Below, one piece after another: positions 1 through 7,517 of a stretch of 11,123 bases of DNA (its first letter is position 1; each line of letters opens with the position of its first letter). Source of the stretch: an uncultured Candidatus Nitrosopelagicus sp. (GTDB lineage: Archaea; Thermoproteota; Nitrososphaeria; Nitrososphaerales; Nitrosopumilaceae); assembly GCA_937896695.1 (NCBI GenBank), contig CALBOT010000100.1, positions 1 to 11,123 of the forward strand, read 5' to 3'. The translations under genes and the position numbers were made by a program. Below the pieces are notes generated by a model. It did no database searches and was not told the DNA's origin. It was given only the letters and a program-made list of their open reading frames with translations.

Positions 1-400
1 CTAAACCAATTGTTAACCACCATACAATAAAAAATGGATTTAATGCACTAAGTAAAATTCCTGCTAGAAATGGACCTTGACCTGATTTTGTTTCTAAGCT
101 AAATTTTTGTTTTGTAACTGTTCTAATTTGTAAAAAAGCAAATCCAAATAGACCTATTGCACCTAATACTGTTATTGTCGTTCTAATTTCTGGAACACTT
201 TCTATAGAAAAAAATCCTATTCCTAACAACAATATCAATGGAAATTCCACAATAGTATGTCCTACAGCTATTTTTATTCCAGAAATTTTTCCTTCACGTA
301 ATCCATACATTACATTTGCAGCAAATAGTGGCCCTGGTGACATTACACCAGATGCCGAAATTACTACAACTAATCCTAAAAAACCAATTATCTCTTGCAT
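1..400 (-). CDS. LysE/RhtB-family amino-acid exporter, N-terminal part (cut by window edge)
   Basis: Reading leftwards from ATG at 400 the frame stays open to base 1 (133 codons), so the C-terminal part lies outside the window. The protein is very hydrophobic, with about four predicted membrane segments (roughly residues 4-26, 41-65, 72-92 and 110-133). Residues 21-24 read SPGP and are followed by a Gly-rich stretch with GHT at 47-49, matching the N-terminal signature of the LysE/RhtB translocator superfamily. NP at 121-122 followed by WW fits the opening of the second half of the fold. Members export amino acids or related small metabolites across the cytoplasmic membrane; the substrate cannot be read from sequence. 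The start lies 24 bp after the stop of the PAC2 gene on the same strand. An AT-rich box (TTAATATC on the minus strand, 421-428) overlapping that stop could give it its own promoter; co-transcription is equally possible. Family call fairly sure, function open. Confidence 0.85.
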   Translation of the reverse strand, partial: MQEIIGFLGLVVVISASGVMSPGPLFAANVMYGLREGKISGIKIAVGHTIVEFPLILLLGIGFFSIESVPEIRTTITVLGAIGLFGFAFLQIRTVTKQKFSLETKSGQGPFLAGILLSALNPFFIVWWLTIGL

Positions 401-424
401 GTTGAATTGAATCTGCTCTAGATA

Positions 425-1135
425 TTAACGATAGATGTGGTCGCCTAAATCTTTTGTATCTTGAGTTGCTTGTTGCAGTTGTTCTTCAATAATTTTTGAT
501 TCATTTTCTAATTTTGTCATATTACAAGATATTCCTGGAATGATTTTAGAAAATGTTTCACATAAATTTGCAGTTGCTTTGAAATCTGGAATTTCTTTAT
601 TTGAACTCACTAGTAATACTATGACATCCTGACCTCGTGATGCACCCTCGTTCAATAATATTCCTGAGATTCCTGGAATTGTTGCGTGATCTACCATCGT
701 AATTCCATTATCTACAAGTTTTCCTCTTGCATTTCCCGTTGACGCAACACCGAACACTTCTACATCGTCTGATCCTTTAACTGTGATACTACTTACAATT
801 GTTGAACATTTTTTTTCTTCTGCCCAATCTAACATCATTCTTGCAGCGTTTCTATGCATTGTAACGTCTAGTGTAAGAAAAGATGAAAAAATTCCAACTT
901 TAAGATCTTTATTTACAAATACTCTAGTTGCATAATTTGGCATGCCATTTTTTATAACACTAATTGGTGGAAATTTATCAGAATCAATATTTGCTTGTAA
1001 TTCAAAATTTGACGTATTAATCAAGGATTCTGTAGCTATTGCACTTGTTATTCCAGATGATGGGAATCCGTTGACTAATGTGCCTCCTTCCAAATCTATT
1101 GGAACGATCTCTTTAATTTCTATGTCTTTAGTCAT
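425..1135 (-). CDS. PAC2-family proteasome assembly chaperone/activator (PbaA/PbaB-like) with C-terminal HbYX motif
   Basis: A 236-residue cytosolic protein of the PAC2 superfamily (archaeal COG1938/COG2047 type). Evidence is the early NGFPSSGIT loop (22-30), the alternating beta-alpha pattern, HATIPGISGILL (150-161), and length. Archaeal relatives PbaA and PbaB bind the 20S proteasome alpha ring, and PbaB activates the proteasome through its C-terminus. Here a charged, probably helical tail (about 206-230) ends in Ile-Tyr-Arg at 234-236, a hydrophobic-Tyr-any (HbYX) motif like that at the ends of PAN subunits. I therefore infer direct docking on the proteasome. I chose ATG at 1135 because a GGAG lies 6 nt upstream and a TATA-like TTATTTTA (1158-1165) lies about 26 nt upstream. 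An in-frame GTG at 1147 would add four residues. It diverges from the inositol-phosphate synthase gene. Family call firm; activator role inferred. Confidence 0.88.
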   Translation of the reverse strand: MTKDIEIKEIVPIDLEGGTLVNGFPSSGITSAIATESLINTSNFELQANIDSDKFPPISVIKNGMPNYATRVFVNKDLKVGIFSSFLTLDVTMHRNAARMMLDWAEEKKCSTIVSSITVKGSDDVEVFGVASTGNARGKLVDNGITMVDHATIPGISGILLNEGASRGQDVIVLLVSSNKEIPDFKATANLCETFSKIIPGISCNMTKLENESKIIEEQLQQATQDTKDLGDHIYR

Positions 1136-1157
1136 ATTATACTCCACATTTCGTCTG

Positions 1158-1190
1158 TAAAATAATTTGTCTTCCTAGGAAAACTTTAAA
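1158..1190. promoter_or_regulatory. Bidirectional promoter between PAC2 and inositol-phosphate synthase genes, with central palindrome
   Basis: On the minus strand TTATTTTA (1158-1165) sits about 26 nt before the PAC2 ATG at 1135. On the plus strand CTTTAAAC (1184-1191) sits about 28 nt before the ATG at 1216, preceded by the purine-rich GGAAAA as expected of a BRE. Between the two lies the perfect palindrome TTCCTAGGAA (1172-1181), extended with one mismatched pair to 1169-1184. It would cover both TFB contact sites, so it is a candidate operator. Assignment rests on spacing and sequence only. Confidence 0.5.
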
Positions 1191-1215
1191 CTGTAAGTAA
1201 TTCACAATTTGACGA

Positions 1216-2310
1216 ATGCCTGAAAAAATTAAAGTCGCATTAGTTGGTTTAGGAAATTGTTTTTCTGGATTAATCCAAGGAATTGAATATTATTCTAAAA
1301 ATCCTTCTCAAAAGGTTACTGGAATAATTCATGAGAATTTACGTGATTACACTATTCATGATATTGAATTTGTTGCTGGATTTGATGTTGGAGCAAACAA
1401 AGTAGGAAAACCGATCAATGACGCTATTTATGAATCGCCTAACATGGTGAATTGGATTGATAAAAATGACATGCCTAAGGCAAATGGAAACGTCTATGAA
1501 AGTCCTGCATTAGATGGTGTTGGTATATGGGTTGAAAATAAGGTAAAACCAATCGAAAGCGGAAAATCAGAATCTGAATTGCGTGAAGAAATAATCAAAG
1601 TTCTAAAAGAAACTGGAACTGAAATTATAGTCTCATATCTCCCTGTAGGTTCAGAAAAAGCAACACAATTTTGGGCTCAAGTGTGTTTGGATACAAATAT
1701 TGCATTTGTTAATTGCATGCCTGCATTTATTGCATCTGATAAGGAATGGGCACAAAAATTCACTGATAAAAATATTCCAATCATTGGTGATGATATTAAA
1801 GGTCAAGTTGGAGCAACTATTGTCCATCGAACCCTTGCACGATTATGTGATGAGCGTGGAACAAAGATCGAAAAAACTTATCAGATTAATGTTGGAGGAA
1901 ATACCGACTTTCTTAACATGAAAGAACAAGAACGTCTTGTTAGTAAAAAAATATCAAAAACTGAAAGCGTCCAAAGTCAATTGACAGATAGATTGGACGA
2001 TGATGATATCTATGTAGGTCCTTCAGACTTTATTCCTTTCTTAGGCAATACAAAATTAATGTTCATGAGGATTGAAGGTAGACAGTGGGCAAATATTCCA
2101 TACAACATGGAAGTTCGTTTAGAAGTTGACGATAAAGCAAATTCTGCTGGAATAGTAATTGATGCTATTCGTCTTGCAAAAATTGCTCTTGATCGAGGCA
2201 TGGGAGGTCCGATTATTCCTGCTTCCGCATATCTTATGAAACACCCGATAGAACAAATGACTGATCCTGTAGCAAAAAGTAAAATCGAAGCCTTTGTGAA
2301 AGGCGAATAA
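1216..2310 (+). CDS. ino1: myo-inositol-1-phosphate synthase
   Basis: Converts D-glucose 6-phosphate to 1D-myo-inositol 3-phosphate (also named L-myo-inositol 1-phosphate) using bound NAD, supplying inositol for phospholipid head groups or soluble inositol compounds. The 364-residue length fits the archaeal/short class. Visible marks are the N-terminal Rossmann loop GLGNC (11-15), the family motif NVGGNTDFLNM (225-235), the lysine-rich NTKLMFMRIEG region, and the closing GGPIIPASAYLMKHP segment typical of the family C-terminus. ATG at 1216 gives the Rossmann strand its normal position close to the N-terminus and lies about 28 nt after a TTTAAA box, suggesting a leaderless or very short-leader transcript. 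It is followed on the same strand by SMC after 96 bp, with a separate TATA-like box there, so they are probably separate transcription units. In archaea inositol lipids (archaetidylinositol) are the likely end product; that pathway link is inference. Confidence 0.95.
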   Translation: MPEKIKVALVGLGNCFSGLIQGIEYYSKNPSQKVTGIIHENLRDYTIHDIEFVAGFDVGANKVGKPINDAIYESPNMVNWIDKNDMPKANGNVYESPALDGVGIWVENKVKPIESGKSESELREEIIKVLKETGTEIIVSYLPVGSEKATQFWAQVCLDTNIAFVNCMPAFIASDKEWAQKFTDKNIPIIGDDIKGQVGATIVHRTLARLCDERGTKIEKTYQINVGGNTDFLNMKEQERLVSKKISKTESVQSQLTDRLDDDDIYVGPSDFIPFLGNTKLMFMRIEGRQWANIPYNMEVRLEVDDKANSAGIVIDAIRLAKIALDRGMGGPIIPASAYLMKHPIEQMTDPVAKSKIEAFVKGE

Positions 2311-2373
2311 CCTCTACAATCTACATAGTAGCATTACAAAGTTTGTTACCAAAGTCAACATTACTTGTTCACA

Positions 2374-2381
2374 TTAATTAT
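2374..2381 (+). promoter_or_regulatory. TATA-like box for SMC
   Basis: TTAATTAT lies about 26-29 nt before the TTG at 2407. This places the likely transcription start at or next to the initiation codon and supports that non-ATG start. The rest of the 96-bp gap after the synthase stop shows no hairpin or T-run I would call a terminator. Confidence 0.45.
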
Positions 2382-2406
2382 GCGAGTCTAAACATCATAT
2401 TCTTCA

Positions 2407-5400
2407 TTGGTTCATGTAAAAAAAGTTGAGATCTTTGGTTTCAAATCATTTGGATTTAAAAACACTATTGTAGATTTTGAACCTGGACTAGTTTCAATTT
2501 CTGGTCCAAATGGTTCTGGTAAAAGTAACATTTTAGATGCAATTACTTTTGCATTAGGCGAAAATCGACCTAAAGTCATGCGTGCTTCGAATTTACGTGG
2601 TCTCATGCATGATGTTGAAGGTGCATCAAGACGTGGACCTAAAATGGCAAGAACAAGTGTGCATTTTGATAATCTAGATAGAAAAATTCCTGTTGATTCT
2701 GATATTGTTACAATTACAAGAGAAATGAATGATAAAGGTGACAATATCTATTATCTGAACAAAAAGAAGGTGATCCGTTCAAAAATACTTGATCTGATGG
2801 AAATTGCAAATGCTGGTTTGAACCAAATTAATAATGTTCAACAGGGAACTGTTACAAGAATATCCGAAATGACATCTGAGGAAAAAAGAATTGTCATAGA
2901 AGATTTGATTGGTCTTTCTGCATTTGATGAAAAGAAAAAAGAGGCAGAAAAACAACTAACTGATGCAGATCATAAACTTGAAATTGCAATGGCCAAAATG
3001 GGTGAAGTTAAGAAAAGAATTGATGAATTAGAAGAGGAACGAAATAAAAAACTCCGATACGACATACTTGAGCGTGAATTAAACCGTTATCGTGCAATAT
3101 CTGCCGCAAGTAGTTTGAAATCAATACAATCTGAAAAATTATCTAAAGATAAGACTCTCAATTCTTTAAATTCTGAAATTAAACACTTGGAAGAAGAACG
3201 CGCAGCTATACGAAAAGATGCTTCTGAGATACGAGCTCAAAAAACTAAATTTATGGATGAAGTAAACGCATACAACAAATCAAAATCTGAAATTGAGACA
3301 AAATTAAGTTATGAAAGACGCAAATTTGATGAAGCCGATAGTTTAATCAAAACTAGTACTAACCGTTTAACTGAAATTGACAAAAACTTACCTAATCATA
3401 AAATAAATCTTGAAAACTTACAAATACAAAAATCATTTTCTGAATCTCAGATTTCTTACTTTAAAAATAAAATAAACGGTATTCGTGAAATTGAAAGATC
3501 ATTTGACGAAAAAACAAAAAGTCTTAGAATCCAAAAAACTGAGGCAATGAGACAGCAATCTCAAGTAATAACACAAAAACGTGATGTAGATCAAAAAATT
3601 CAAAAATTAACTGATAAAATAACTGCAACAAAATTGGCTGTCGGTGAATATGAATCTGCATCAACTAGTGGAAAAGAGAAACTTACATCTAATCAAGAAA
3701 AATTTAATTCTATTATAACTAGTCTTGAAACTTTAGATGCACAAAAAATAAAACTTGAACGCATAATTGGAAATCATAAACATTCTATTTCTGAAATCAA
3801 TTTAAGAATAAAAAAATTAACTGATGACAAAAAAAGATCCGAAGGTGACATACATGAATTATCTGAATTAATTGATGCATCTTCAAAAGGTGCAAACAAG
3901 TATGAAACCAAAATTAAATTTGCAAAAGGAATAATGCACGAAGATTATTCCATATCAAAACTCAAACATAGTACACAAGACTTTGGAATAGAAGGTTTAG
4001 CTTATGAGATACTCTCGTGGGATAAAGAATATGAACGTGCAGCTCTTGCAGTTTGTTCAAATTGGATTAAGGCTGTAGTTGTAAAAGATTTTGAATCACT
4101 TATTTCTCTTGCAGAATTTGTTACCGATAAAAAATTACCAAAACTCAAAATCATACCTCTGGAATCAATACCTCAGGTAAAAATTGAATGCCCAAAACAA
4201 AATGGTGTTCTAGGTATTCTTTCAGATTATGTAAAATGTGAAAGAAAATTCTTCGCACTCAAAAATTTCTTATTTGGAAATGTTGTGTTAGTTGAATCAC
4301 GAAATACTGCAATCAGTTTGTCAAAATCAGGTTTCAAAACAATTACTGTATCTGGTGAATATTTTGAGGCAAAAACAACATCTGTTGTAATTGATAATAA
4401 CTCAAAAATCTCAAAATTAACCAAAATCATTAACATGAGTGATTCTGTTGAAGGTCTTCAACAAATGATTTCTGCACTTAGACAAACAGTGATAAAAAAG
4501 AAAAATCGTGCAAAAAAACTCGATTTACTAGTAAAAAATTATGAAAAAAGATTATCACTTTCTGAAGTAGGGCTGAATACAACTTCAAATAGCCTTTCTG
4601 AGTTAAAATCGCGAATTTCTCAAATTTCCAATACCAAAAAATCTTTTGAAACAAGAATTAATCAATTACATCGAACACAAGAACGAATTTCACGGGAATT
4701 AACTAATCGTAAGTCCCATTTGGAATCTTTGGAATCTCAAATCAAACTTGTTAGAGATAATTATGCTGAACCTCAAATGGATAGAATTGCAAATGAGATT
4801 AAACTTGTAAATGAACAAATTGTAGAACAAGATAAAAAATTAGAACCGATTCAAACTGATTTGAAGAAAAAAGAAAGACATCTTGCAGAATTAATGGCAC
4901 ATGATACAAAAATTACTGGAGAAAGAAAAAATCTTCGCCATGTAGTCTCTTCTATGGAACAAGAAAAATACCATTTGGAAGTTGACATACGTCGTTCAAT
5001 AAAAGAAAAAGAAACAACTGAATCTGAACTTGTAAAACTTCGTGACGATGAACAACAACTTATTTCAACTTCTGGTACTTCGGTAGAAAAAATGACTGAA
5101 TTTGATAATAGTCTTGAAAGTTTGAATTCAAAAGAACGTGACTCAACAAAAGAAATCACTTTACGCGAAAGAAATACTGATGCGTTAAATCGTGATCTTA
5201 CTGATTTACGCCAAAAAGAATCTAAAATAACATCACTTCTTGCTACCTTTGGATTTGATAACACTATTGAGGTCTTTGATGTTGAATCTACCATATCGTC
5301 TCTTGAATCGGAGCAAAATCGTATACAAGATTCCATTAATGCTGGTGCACCGTCTCAATACGTTGAAGTTTCAAACGGTTACAAATCTTCATCATCTAAA

Positions 5401-5943
5401 AAGAATATGCTTGAAAAAGAACGTAACACCATTGTTGCATTTATTGAATCTGTAGAAAAAGATAAGAGGCAAACATTCCTTGACGCATTTGATACTGTTG
5501 ATACACAAGTAAAAGATGCATTCTCAAAAATGACTGGTGGAACTGCTTGGTTAGAAATTGAAAATGAGGATGATATCTTCAATTCTGGATTAAATTATCT
5601 AATTCAATTCCCTGGAAAACCTAAAAGAGAATCCACATCTATTAGTGGTGGTGAAAAAACTCTTGCCGCAACAGTTTTTGTACTTGCACTCCAAAAACTT
5701 AACCCTTCCCCATTTTACATGTTTGATGAAGTTGATGCTCACCTTGATGCACCAAATGCTGAAAAATTATCTAATATCATTAAAGAAAGATCTGAAGGTA
5801 GTCAATTCATCATGGTCTCACTCAAAGATTCTGTTGTAGAAAAAGCACGGTTAATCTATGGTGTATTCCCAAAACATGGGGTATCTCATGTAATAAAACA
5901 CAAAGACAAGAGACTTTTGTCTTCCCTAGAAAGTCAACAATAG
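2407..5943 (+). CDS. smc: Chromosome segregation ATPase SMC
   Basis: A 1178-residue structural-maintenance-of-chromosomes protein, the usual length for the family. It forms a ring with kleisin-type partners (ScpA/ScpB, not in this window) that loops and compacts DNA. Seen in order: N-terminal head with Walker A GPNGSGKS (33-40) and Q-loop at about Q146; long Lys/Glu-rich coiled coil to about 510; a globular hinge at roughly 515-670; returning coiled coil to about 1010; and C-terminal head with ABC signature ISGGEKT (1079-1085), Walker B FYMFDEVDAHLD (1103-1114, catalytic E1108) and D-loop. All ATPase residues are intact. The only start that keeps the VHVKKVEIFGFKSF opening is TTG at 2407, and a TATA-like box at the right distance supports it. 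The hinge lacks the glycine pair usual in its C-terminal half. The stop abuts the stop of the opposing dehydrogenase gene with no spacer. Confidence 0.97.
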   Translation: MVHVKKVEIFGFKSFGFKNTIVDFEPGLVSISGPNGSGKSNILDAITFALGENRPKVMRASNLRGLMHDVEGASRRGPKMARTSVHFDNLDRKIPVDSDIVTITREMNDKGDNIYYLNKKKVIRSKILDLMEIANAGLNQINNVQQGTVTRISEMTSEEKRIVIEDLIGLSAFDEKKKEAEKQLTDADHKLEIAMAKMGEVKKRIDELEEERNKKLRYDILERELNRYRAISAASSLKSIQSEKLSKDKTLNSLNSEIKHLEEERAAIRKDASEIRAQKTKFMDEVNAYNKSKSEIETKLSYERRKFDEADSLIKTSTNRLTEIDKNLPNHKINLENLQIQKSFSESQISYFKNKINGIREIERSFDEKTKSLRIQKTEAMRQQSQVITQKRDVDQKIQKLTDKITATKLAVGEYESASTSGKEKLTSNQEKFNSIITSLETLDAQKIKLERIIGNHKHSISEINLRIKKLTDDKKRSEGDIHELSELIDASSKGANKYETKIKFAKGIMHEDYSISKLKHSTQDFGIEGLAYEILSWDKEYERAALAVCSNWIKAVVVKDFESLISLAEFVTDKKLPKLKIIPLESIPQVKIECPKQNGVLGILSDYVKCERKFFALKNFLFGNVVLVESRNTAISLSKSGFKTITVSGEYFEAKTTSVVIDNNSKISKLTKIINMSDSVEGLQQMISALRQTVIKKKNRAKKLDLLVKNYEKRLSLSEVGLNTTSNSLSELKSRISQISNTKKSFETRINQLHRTQERISRELTNRKSHLESLESQIKLVRDNYAEPQMDRIANEIKLVNEQIVEQDKKLEPIQTDLKKKERHLAELMAHDTKITGERKNLRHVVSSMEQEKYHLEVDIRRSIKEKETTESELVKLRDDEQQLISTSGTSVEKMTEFDNSLESLNSKERDSTKEITLRERNTDALNRDLTDLRQKESKITSLLATFGFDNTIEVFDVESTISSLESEQNRIQDSINAGAPSQYVEVSNGYKSSSSKKNMLEKERNTIVAFIESVEKDKRQTFLDAFDTVDTQVKDAFSKMTGGTAWLEIENEDDIFNSGLNYLIQFPGKPKRESTSISGGEKTLAATVFVLALQKLNPSPFYMFDEVDAHLDAPNAEKLSNIIKERSEGSQFIMVSLKDSVVEKARLIYGVFPKHGVSHVIKHKDKRLLSSLESQQ

Positions 5944-6816
5944 TTACTCTTTTGATAATTTTCTAATGTATGAAATTATTCCTGTATAATCGATATCTCC
6001 AAATCCTGCATCTGTTGCATCTGCGTAAATCTTTCTTGCAATCTTTGCCATTGGTAATTCTGCATCAAAGGATTTTGCCGTATCATTGATTGTGTCTAAA
6101 TCTTTTTTCAGGTTTGCAAGCGTAAAAGTTGGTTTTACACTATCGTTAATCATTTTATGTGCTTTTCCTTCACTCATTCCTGTTTTGAAATAAGTAGAAT
6201 TCAATACTTTGAGAAATATTTCTGGGTCAAACCCTGCTTTCTTTGTTAATGTAATTCCCTCTGAAAGTGACAATGCTAACATTGCGATTTGTAAATTCAT
6301 TGCAAGTTTTATTGAATGTGCAGTTCCTGTATCTCCTAGGTAAATCGATTGGTCTGCTATAGATTCGAAAACGGATTTGAATTTTTCAAAAATCTCTTTT
6401 TTACCTGATGCCATGATGACTAGCTTGCCATTAATTGCAACATTTGGACCTCCCATGACTGGAATTTCGATATAATCTATTTCATTTTCTGTAACTTCTT
6501 TTGAAATCTCTCTTGTAGAATTTGGATTTACTGTACTCATATCTGCTATACACATTCCATCATGTTTTCCTGCTACTAACCCATTGTCTCCAAAAACTAC
6601 ATCTTTCACTGCGTCTGCATCTTTTACTACAATTATTACTAAATCTGATTTTTCTGCAACATTCTTTGGAGAATCTACAACTGAAGCTCCTTTATTTTCA
6701 AGTCTTTCTGTTTTTTCTTTACTTCTATTGAACACTGTCACTTCATAACCTACATCAAGTAGATGTAATCCGACTGCTTCCCCTAGCATTCCTGTACCGA
6801 TAATTCCTAATTTCAT
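5944..6816 (-). CDS. NAD(P)-dependent beta-hydroxyacid dehydrogenase (3-hydroxyisobutyrate/6-phosphogluconate dehydrogenase-like)
   Basis: Counting from ATG at 6816 the protein has 290 residues, the standard length of the HIBADH/GLYR1 family. Visible marks are Rossmann loop GTGMLG (7-12); FNRSKEK (29-35), where Arg31-Ser32 after the second strand favours NADP(H); DMST (92-95); substrate loop IPVMGGPNVAINGKL (118-132); catalytic Lys170 followed by N174 (KLAMN); and KKDL (237-240). The family oxidises beta-hydroxyacids or reduces semialdehydes such as succinic or glyoxylic semialdehyde; the substrate here is unknown. In-frame codons reach back to 6846, but ATG 6816 is chosen because it has a strong purine-rich GGAGGAGAGGAG upstream and puts the Rossmann strand at the N-terminus. 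The start overlaps the stop of the upstream unknown gene (TAATG), so translation is probably coupled. It is the last gene of the minus-strand cluster. Enzyme class firm, substrate not. Confidence 0.92.
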   Translation of the reverse strand: MKLGIIGTGMLGEAVGLHLLDVGYEVTVFNRSKEKTERLENKGASVVDSPKNVAEKSDLVIIVVKDADAVKDVVFGDNGLVAGKHDGMCIADMSTVNPNSTREISKEVTENEIDYIEIPVMGGPNVAINGKLVIMASGKKEIFEKFKSVFESIADQSIYLGDTGTAHSIKLAMNLQIAMLALSLSEGITLTKKAGFDPEIFLKVLNSTYFKTGMSEGKAHKMINDSVKPTFTLANLKKDLDTINDTAKSFDAELPMAKIARKIYADATDAGFGDIDYTGIISYIRKLSKE

Positions 6817-7202
6817 TATCTCCTCTCCTCCTCGACTAATTTCCAATCTCCTCTGCCAATTCTTGGTGCAGTAAATTTCAAATGACCTATCACTCTATCT
6901 CCTTTTCTAACCATTGCAAAATCAGCTTTTTTTGTACTGTAAATCTTCTCTTTGGCTTTGTATCCGCCTTCTATTACTTTAACTTTAAATTTTTTACTTG
7001 CCTTAACGATTAAACTTCTTGCAGTTTTCACATCTCCCATCCATGAGAACATTTCAAATGTACCAAAATTTTCTGTTTTGATTACATAGTCGTACAATCT
7101 TGCTTCAAATTTCATACTTTTTTTCTTAGCTTCTTCATTTAGCCATTGTACAAGTTCTTCACCTGAGCCTTCTTCTGAACCAAACGTCTCTGATTCTCTC
7201 AT
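6816..7202 (-). CDS. Conserved-looking protein of unknown function, coupled to the dehydrogenase
   Basis: I do not recognise this 128-residue protein. It is soluble and basic-acidic mixed, without membrane segment, signal peptide or cysteines. The first ~20 residues are acidic and Ser/Gly-rich and look disordered. From about 30 on there are alternating strands and helices, with an aromatic stretch FGTFEMFSWMGD (46-57) and a lysine-rich middle (66-92). It ends in VEEERR, and those purine-rich codons double as the ribosome-binding sequence of the dehydrogenase gene, whose ATG overlaps this stop (TAATG). It begins 30 bp after the zinc-ribbon stop, with a TATA-like TATAGT (about 7222-7226, minus strand) at a marginal distance. 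The tight link suggests work with the dehydrogenase or simple co-expression; no function is claimed. A real gene is likely from codon use and the coupling. Confidence 0.75.
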   Translation of the reverse strand: MRESETFGSEEGSGEELVQWLNEEAKKKSMKFEARLYDYVIKTENFGTFEMFSWMGDVKTARSLIVKASKKFKVKVIEGGYKAKEKIYSTKKADFAMVRKGDRVIGHLKFTAPRIGRGDWKLVEEERR

Positions 7203-7232
7203 GTTTATCTTTTAATTTCACTATACATGAAG

Positions 7233-7445
7233 TTATCTTGGTGGTCCCCATGTTTCTTCAATGATGGTTTTTCCATTTTCAGTATAAACAAAATATTTTT
7301 TTCCACATCTAAAACATTGCCATACAAATTTCCCTTCAACTTTATTTTGATACTGCATGGGTAAAAAACAGGTAGTACAATCAAGTGATTCTGGCATTTC
7401 TGTAGAATCGATAATTGGCAATTCTCTTTTCTTTTTTTCTTCCAT
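7233..7445 (-). CDS. Small zinc-ribbon protein
   Basis: Seventy residues with two knuckles, CTTC (Cys23, Cys26) and CFRC-G (Cys44, Cys47), separated by 17 residues, the geometry of a one-zinc ribbon. The N-terminus is a charged Lys/Glu/Arg patch. The ribbon is followed by aromatic KYFVYTENG and the tail ETWGPPR. Such proteins bind nucleic acid or serve as accessory subunits in transcription or translation; nothing here decides which. It lies 72 bp downstream of prolyl-tRNA synthetase on the same strand and 30 bp before the unknown 128-residue gene. TATAACTT on the minus strand (about 7464-7471) is 23 nt from the ATG and may give it its own promoter. An overlapping ATG four bases upstream is out of frame. 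The zinc-binding call is firm; the role is unknown. Confidence 0.82.
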   Translation of the reverse strand: MEEKKKRELPIIDSTEMPESLDCTTCFLPMQYQNKVEGKFVWQCFRCGKKYFVYTENGKTIIEETWGPPR

Positions 7446-7517
7446 TCATCTTAATTGGATTTTAAGTTATAGATATCTTATTTGTATGGGAATAGGATCT
7501 TATGTAGAAATGATTTA

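Noticed and set aside
2311..2406. Gap after inositol-phosphate synthase examined for a tRNA, small RNA or terminator
   Set aside because: No cloverleaf, stable hairpin or T-run seen; only the TATA-like box of SMC is supported.
4851..5336. Long minus-strand open frame (161 codons) opposite the SMC coiled coil
   Set aside because: It is antisense to clearly coding SMC sequence, very rich in Ser, Arg and Phe as expected from reversed Lys/Glu codons, and has no recognisable domain or promoter.
6817..6846. Ten extra N-terminal codons for the dehydrogenase (start at 6846)
   Set aside because: They overlap the upstream gene, would displace the Rossmann strand from the N-terminus, and encode the purine-rich tract that serves as ribosome-binding site for ATG 6816.
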